In this document: piece after piece, positions 6,927-8,939 of the stretch
Layout: each line of letters starts with the position of its first letter
Position numbering within the stretch: position 1 is the stretch's first letter
Assembly: GCA_002311925.1 (NCBI GenBank)
Contig: DCAK01000018.1
Coordinates: 493-9,431, forward strand
DNA from: Planctomycetes bacterium UBA1135
GTDB taxonomy: Bacteria > Planctomycetota > UBA1135
Direction: 5' to 3'
Length of the DNA stretch: 8,939 bases
Translations under genes and position numbers: made by a program
Notes under the pieces: model-generated
Databases searched by the model: none
The model's input: only the letters and a program-made list of their open reading frames with translations
Told to the model about the DNA's origin: nothing

Positions 6927-8240
6927 GTGTCGGGAAAGGACCCGGGAAAGGCCGGGGCTTATTTCCTCTACGACGCGATTCTTCTCGTCGCTGCTCTCCC
7001 TCTCCTTGTTTGGCTCCAATTCCGCCGACTCCTTCCGGGGCACCGTTCAATCACTGTGCTTCCGAGGCTGGGCGGGGGCCCCTCCCTGAGTTCGGACGGT
7101 CGTCCAATCCTTCTCCTGCATGGGGTGTCCGTTGGGGAGATTCGAGCCATGCGAAGTCTGGTCGGTCTCCTGCAGGAGGAAAAGCCCGCAATTCGCCTTG
7201 TGATTGCTTCCGCCACCCCCACCGGGATGGGGGAGGCCGCCCGCCTTTTTCCTGAATTGGATCGGACCTATTTCCCGCTGGACCTCGGATTTGCGTGCAG
7301 AAATTTTCTGGATAATGTAGGCCCCAGCGGCGTGGTCCTGATGGAGTTGGAAATTTGGCCGAATTTCCTGCGAGCTTGCCAGAGAAGGGGGATTCCGGTC
7401 GCCATCGTGAATGGACGGATCACGGAACGGTCCATGCGCGGTTATCGAAGGGTCCAACGCATCCTTCCCCAATTCGATCGCATTGCTTTCTACGGCGCTC
7501 AGAACGAGAGGTATGCGGCGCGTTTTCGAACTCTACCGGTCCCTGTCGACGGCGTTGAAGTGACGGGGAATTTGAAATACGACAATCTGGAAATGGAATC
7601 GGATCCAGCGTCTGACCCCTTAAGCCCCCTGGTTCTCCCCGGCGACAAGGTATTTGTTCTTGGAAGCACTCATGAACCCGAGGAATGGGCCATCCTTTCC
7701 CGGGCCTTTGCAGATTCCCGATTGGACGAGGCCATTTGGGTGGTGGTTCCCCGGCACCCTCGTCGGGGGCAGGCATTAGCTGAAGAATTGGCCGCCCTTG
7801 CGCCGGATAGAACGGTCCTGCTGAAAAGCGCATGTCGCCAGCCAGTTCAATTGAATCCGGGTTCTGTCGTCGTGGTGGATTCCATTGGTGAATTGGAAAC
7901 CTTGTATGGAATTTCACGCGCCGCTTTCGTTGGCGGTTCCTTGATCGACCACGGAGGCCAGAATGTGCTCGAACCGGCGGCTCGCGGGGTCCCTCAAGTG
8001 GTCGGGCCTTCGGTGGAAAATTTCGCCGAGGAGGCGGATCTCCTCGAGACAGGGGGGGGCTTGGTCAGGGCTGAAGATGCAGGGGACTTGCTAGAATCCT
8101 TCGCCTTTTGGCTTGAGAATCCAAAAGAGGCTCGCGAAGCCGGAAACAAGGCTCGCAATACCCTCAAGAGCTTGCGAGGGGCCTCGAGGCTCACTCTCAA
8201 TGCCCTGATTCGCGAAGGGATTCTTCCTCCCACCCCATGA
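6927..8240 (+). CDS. waaA: 3-deoxy-D-manno-octulosonic acid (Kdo) transferase
   Basis: WaaA (KdtA, glycosyltransferase family GT30) transfers Kdo from CMP-Kdo to the lipid A precursor at the cytoplasmic face of the inner membrane, starting the LPS core. The 437-residue product is close to E. coli length (425). An N-terminal hydrophobic segment (~12-32) would anchor it to the membrane. The first Rossmann half has HGVSVGE with the likely catalytic Glu71, and MELEIWPN (139-146), the counterpart of the usual ETELWPN. The second half has GNLKYD, VPRHP (Arg276), GGS (336-338), and GGQNVLEPAA with Asn346 and Glu349, followed by a GPSVENFAE block that fits CMP-Kdo binding. I chose the GTG at 6927 for its GAGGGG ribosome site. 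It lies 10 nt after secA and overlaps metK by 4 nt. The number of Kdo units it adds cannot be read from sequence. Confidence 0.95.
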   Translation: MSGKDPGKAGAYFLYDAILLVAALPLLVWLQFRRLLPGHRSITVLPRLGGGPSLSSDGRPILLLHGVSVGEIRAMRSLVGLLQEEKPAIRLVIASATPTGMGEAARLFPELDRTYFPLDLGFACRNFLDNVGPSGVVLMELEIWPNFLRACQRRGIPVAIVNGRITERSMRGYRRVQRILPQFDRIAFYGAQNERYAARFRTLPVPVDGVEVTGNLKYDNLEMESDPASDPLSPLVLPGDKVFVLGSTHEPEEWAILSRAFADSRLDEAIWVVVPRHPRRGQALAEELAALAPDRTVLLKSACRQPVQLNPGSVVVVDSIGELETLYGISRAAFVGGSLIDHGGQNVLEPAARGVPQVVGPSVENFAEEADLLETGGGLVRAEDAGDLLESFAFWLENPKEAREAGNKARNTLKSLRGASRLTLNALIREGILPPTP

Positions 8241-8939
8241 AAACCCATCTCTTCACCTCGGAATCCGTTTCTCGGGGACACCCTGACAAGCTCGCCGATC
8301 AAATCAGCGACGCGATTCTGGACGCATTCCTCTCCCAGGATTCGGGCGCCCGGGTGGCTTGCGAAACCCTTGCCGCTGGGAATCGCATCATCGTTGCAGG
8401 TGAGGTGAGCGTCGCCAAGGGGGTGGAGGTCGACGTGGAAGAAATCATTCGGGCCTGCGTTGCCGACATTGGATATTGTCGTCCTGAGGACGGCTTCTCC
8501 GCTGAAGGCTGCGCGATTGAAATCCATCTGCAGGAGCAGTCTCCGGACATCGCCCGTGGAGTGGACCAAGCAGCGGATTCCGGCAATCTCGGGGCGGGGG
8601 ACCAGGGAATGATGTTCGGATACGCTTGCCGGGAAACCGATGTCCTCATGCCGGCCCCGATTTTCTGGGCCCACGCCGTCATGGCTAAGCATGCCCAAGT
8701 GATGGCGGAAGGGAATCCAGATTGGTTGCGACCGGATGCGAAAGCCCAGCTGACCTTTGCCTACGAAGGTGCGAACCCGGTTGCCATCCACCAGGCGGTG
8801 GTTTCCACCCAGACCGCGGATGTTCCCATTTCCCTCGTTAGAGAATTTGTTGAGAATGCAATCATTCGGGACGTTCTTCCGGAAGAGTGGATCACCCCGG
8901 ACACGGAAATCCTGGTCAATCCCACCGGCCGTTTCGTGA
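8237..8939 (+). CDS. metK: S-adenosylmethionine synthetase, 3'-truncated by the window edge
   Basis: MetK makes S-adenosylmethionine from methionine and ATP in the cytoplasm. The first 234 codons are present, about 60% of the ~385-residue family length, and the frame is open at the end. Landmarks are FTSESVSRGHPDK (Glu9, His15, Asp17), ISDAILDA, VACET with Glu43, AGEV with Glu56, QSPDIARGVD (~101-110), the GAGDQG loop (119-124), MFGYACRETDVLMPAP, WLRPDAKAQLTF, and NPTGRFV at the very edge. One substitution stands out: the normally conserved Glu of SVSEGHPDK is Arg13 (CGG at 8273-8275). The neighbouring catalytic residues are unchanged. The ATG overlaps the waaA stop (ATGA). No ribosome-binding site sits at a useful distance, so translation is probably coupled to waaA. 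Confidence 0.96.
   Translation, partial: MKTHLFTSESVSRGHPDKLADQISDAILDAFLSQDSGARVACETLAAGNRIIVAGEVSVAKGVEVDVEEIIRACVADIGYCRPEDGFSAEGCAIEIHLQEQSPDIARGVDQAADSGNLGAGDQGMMFGYACRETDVLMPAPIFWAHAVMAKHAQVMAEGNPDWLRPDAKAQLTFAYEGANPVAIHQAVVSTQTADVPISLVREFVENAIIRDVLPEEWITPDTEILVNPTGRFV

Noticed and set aside
1..8939. CRISPR arrays, tRNA or rRNA genes, riboswitches, defence genes, or an undescribed multi-gene system
   Set aside because: Coding sequence of recognised families fills the window apart from short gaps of at most 48 bp. No repeated spacer pattern or structured RNA was seen, and no SAM riboswitch precedes metK, which overlaps waaA.

Overview
The window is a compact stretch of bacterial chromosome, roughly 60% G+C judging by eye, and almost entirely coding. 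A Kdo transferase gene (waaA) points to a Gram-negative organism that makes lipid A/LPS. Every gene belongs to a universal or widespread housekeeping family, so the phylum cannot be fixed from the sequence. The gene order is not the one known from enterobacteria, and the LspA has an unusual VRDF-type catalytic region. I saw no mobile element, CRISPR array, tRNA, rRNA or phage signature, and no convincing undescribed system.

Layout. Positions 1-1607 (+) hold the 3' part of uvrC, a subunit of the nucleotide excision repair nuclease; its first ~65 codons lie outside the window. Positions 1604-2542 (-) hold a XerC/XerD-type tyrosine recombinase that converges on uvrC, and the two stop codons share one CTAG. 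A 48-bp divergent gap (2543-2590) separates the recombinase from a tight rightward cluster: lspA (2591-3166), pyrD class 1B (3176-4105), secA (4109-6916), waaA (6927-8240) and metK (8237-8939, cut by the window end). Junctions in this cluster are +9, +3, +10 and -4 nt, so it very probably forms one operon. Only lspA and waaA have recognisable Shine-Dalgarno sequences; pyrD, secA and metK look translationally coupled to the gene before them.

How the genes fit together. Three of the five operon genes serve the cell envelope: SecA drives export of preproteins, LspA removes signal peptides from exported lipoproteins, and WaaA adds Kdo to lipid A. PyrD (pyrimidine synthesis) and MetK (S-adenosylmethionine synthesis) supply growth metabolism. 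The cluster reads as a growth-linked housekeeping operon rather than a single pathway. UvrC and the Xer recombinase on the left serve DNA repair and chromosome-dimer resolution.

The points most worth a second look are small. LspA carries two loop insertions and lacks the usual Arg of the NLxDR motif. MetK has Arg in place of Glu in its SVSEGHPDK signature. In secA, TTA, CTA and TCA codons are absent from the first 887 codons, then TCA appears three times in the last 48. No stretch longer than 300 bases lacks a gene.
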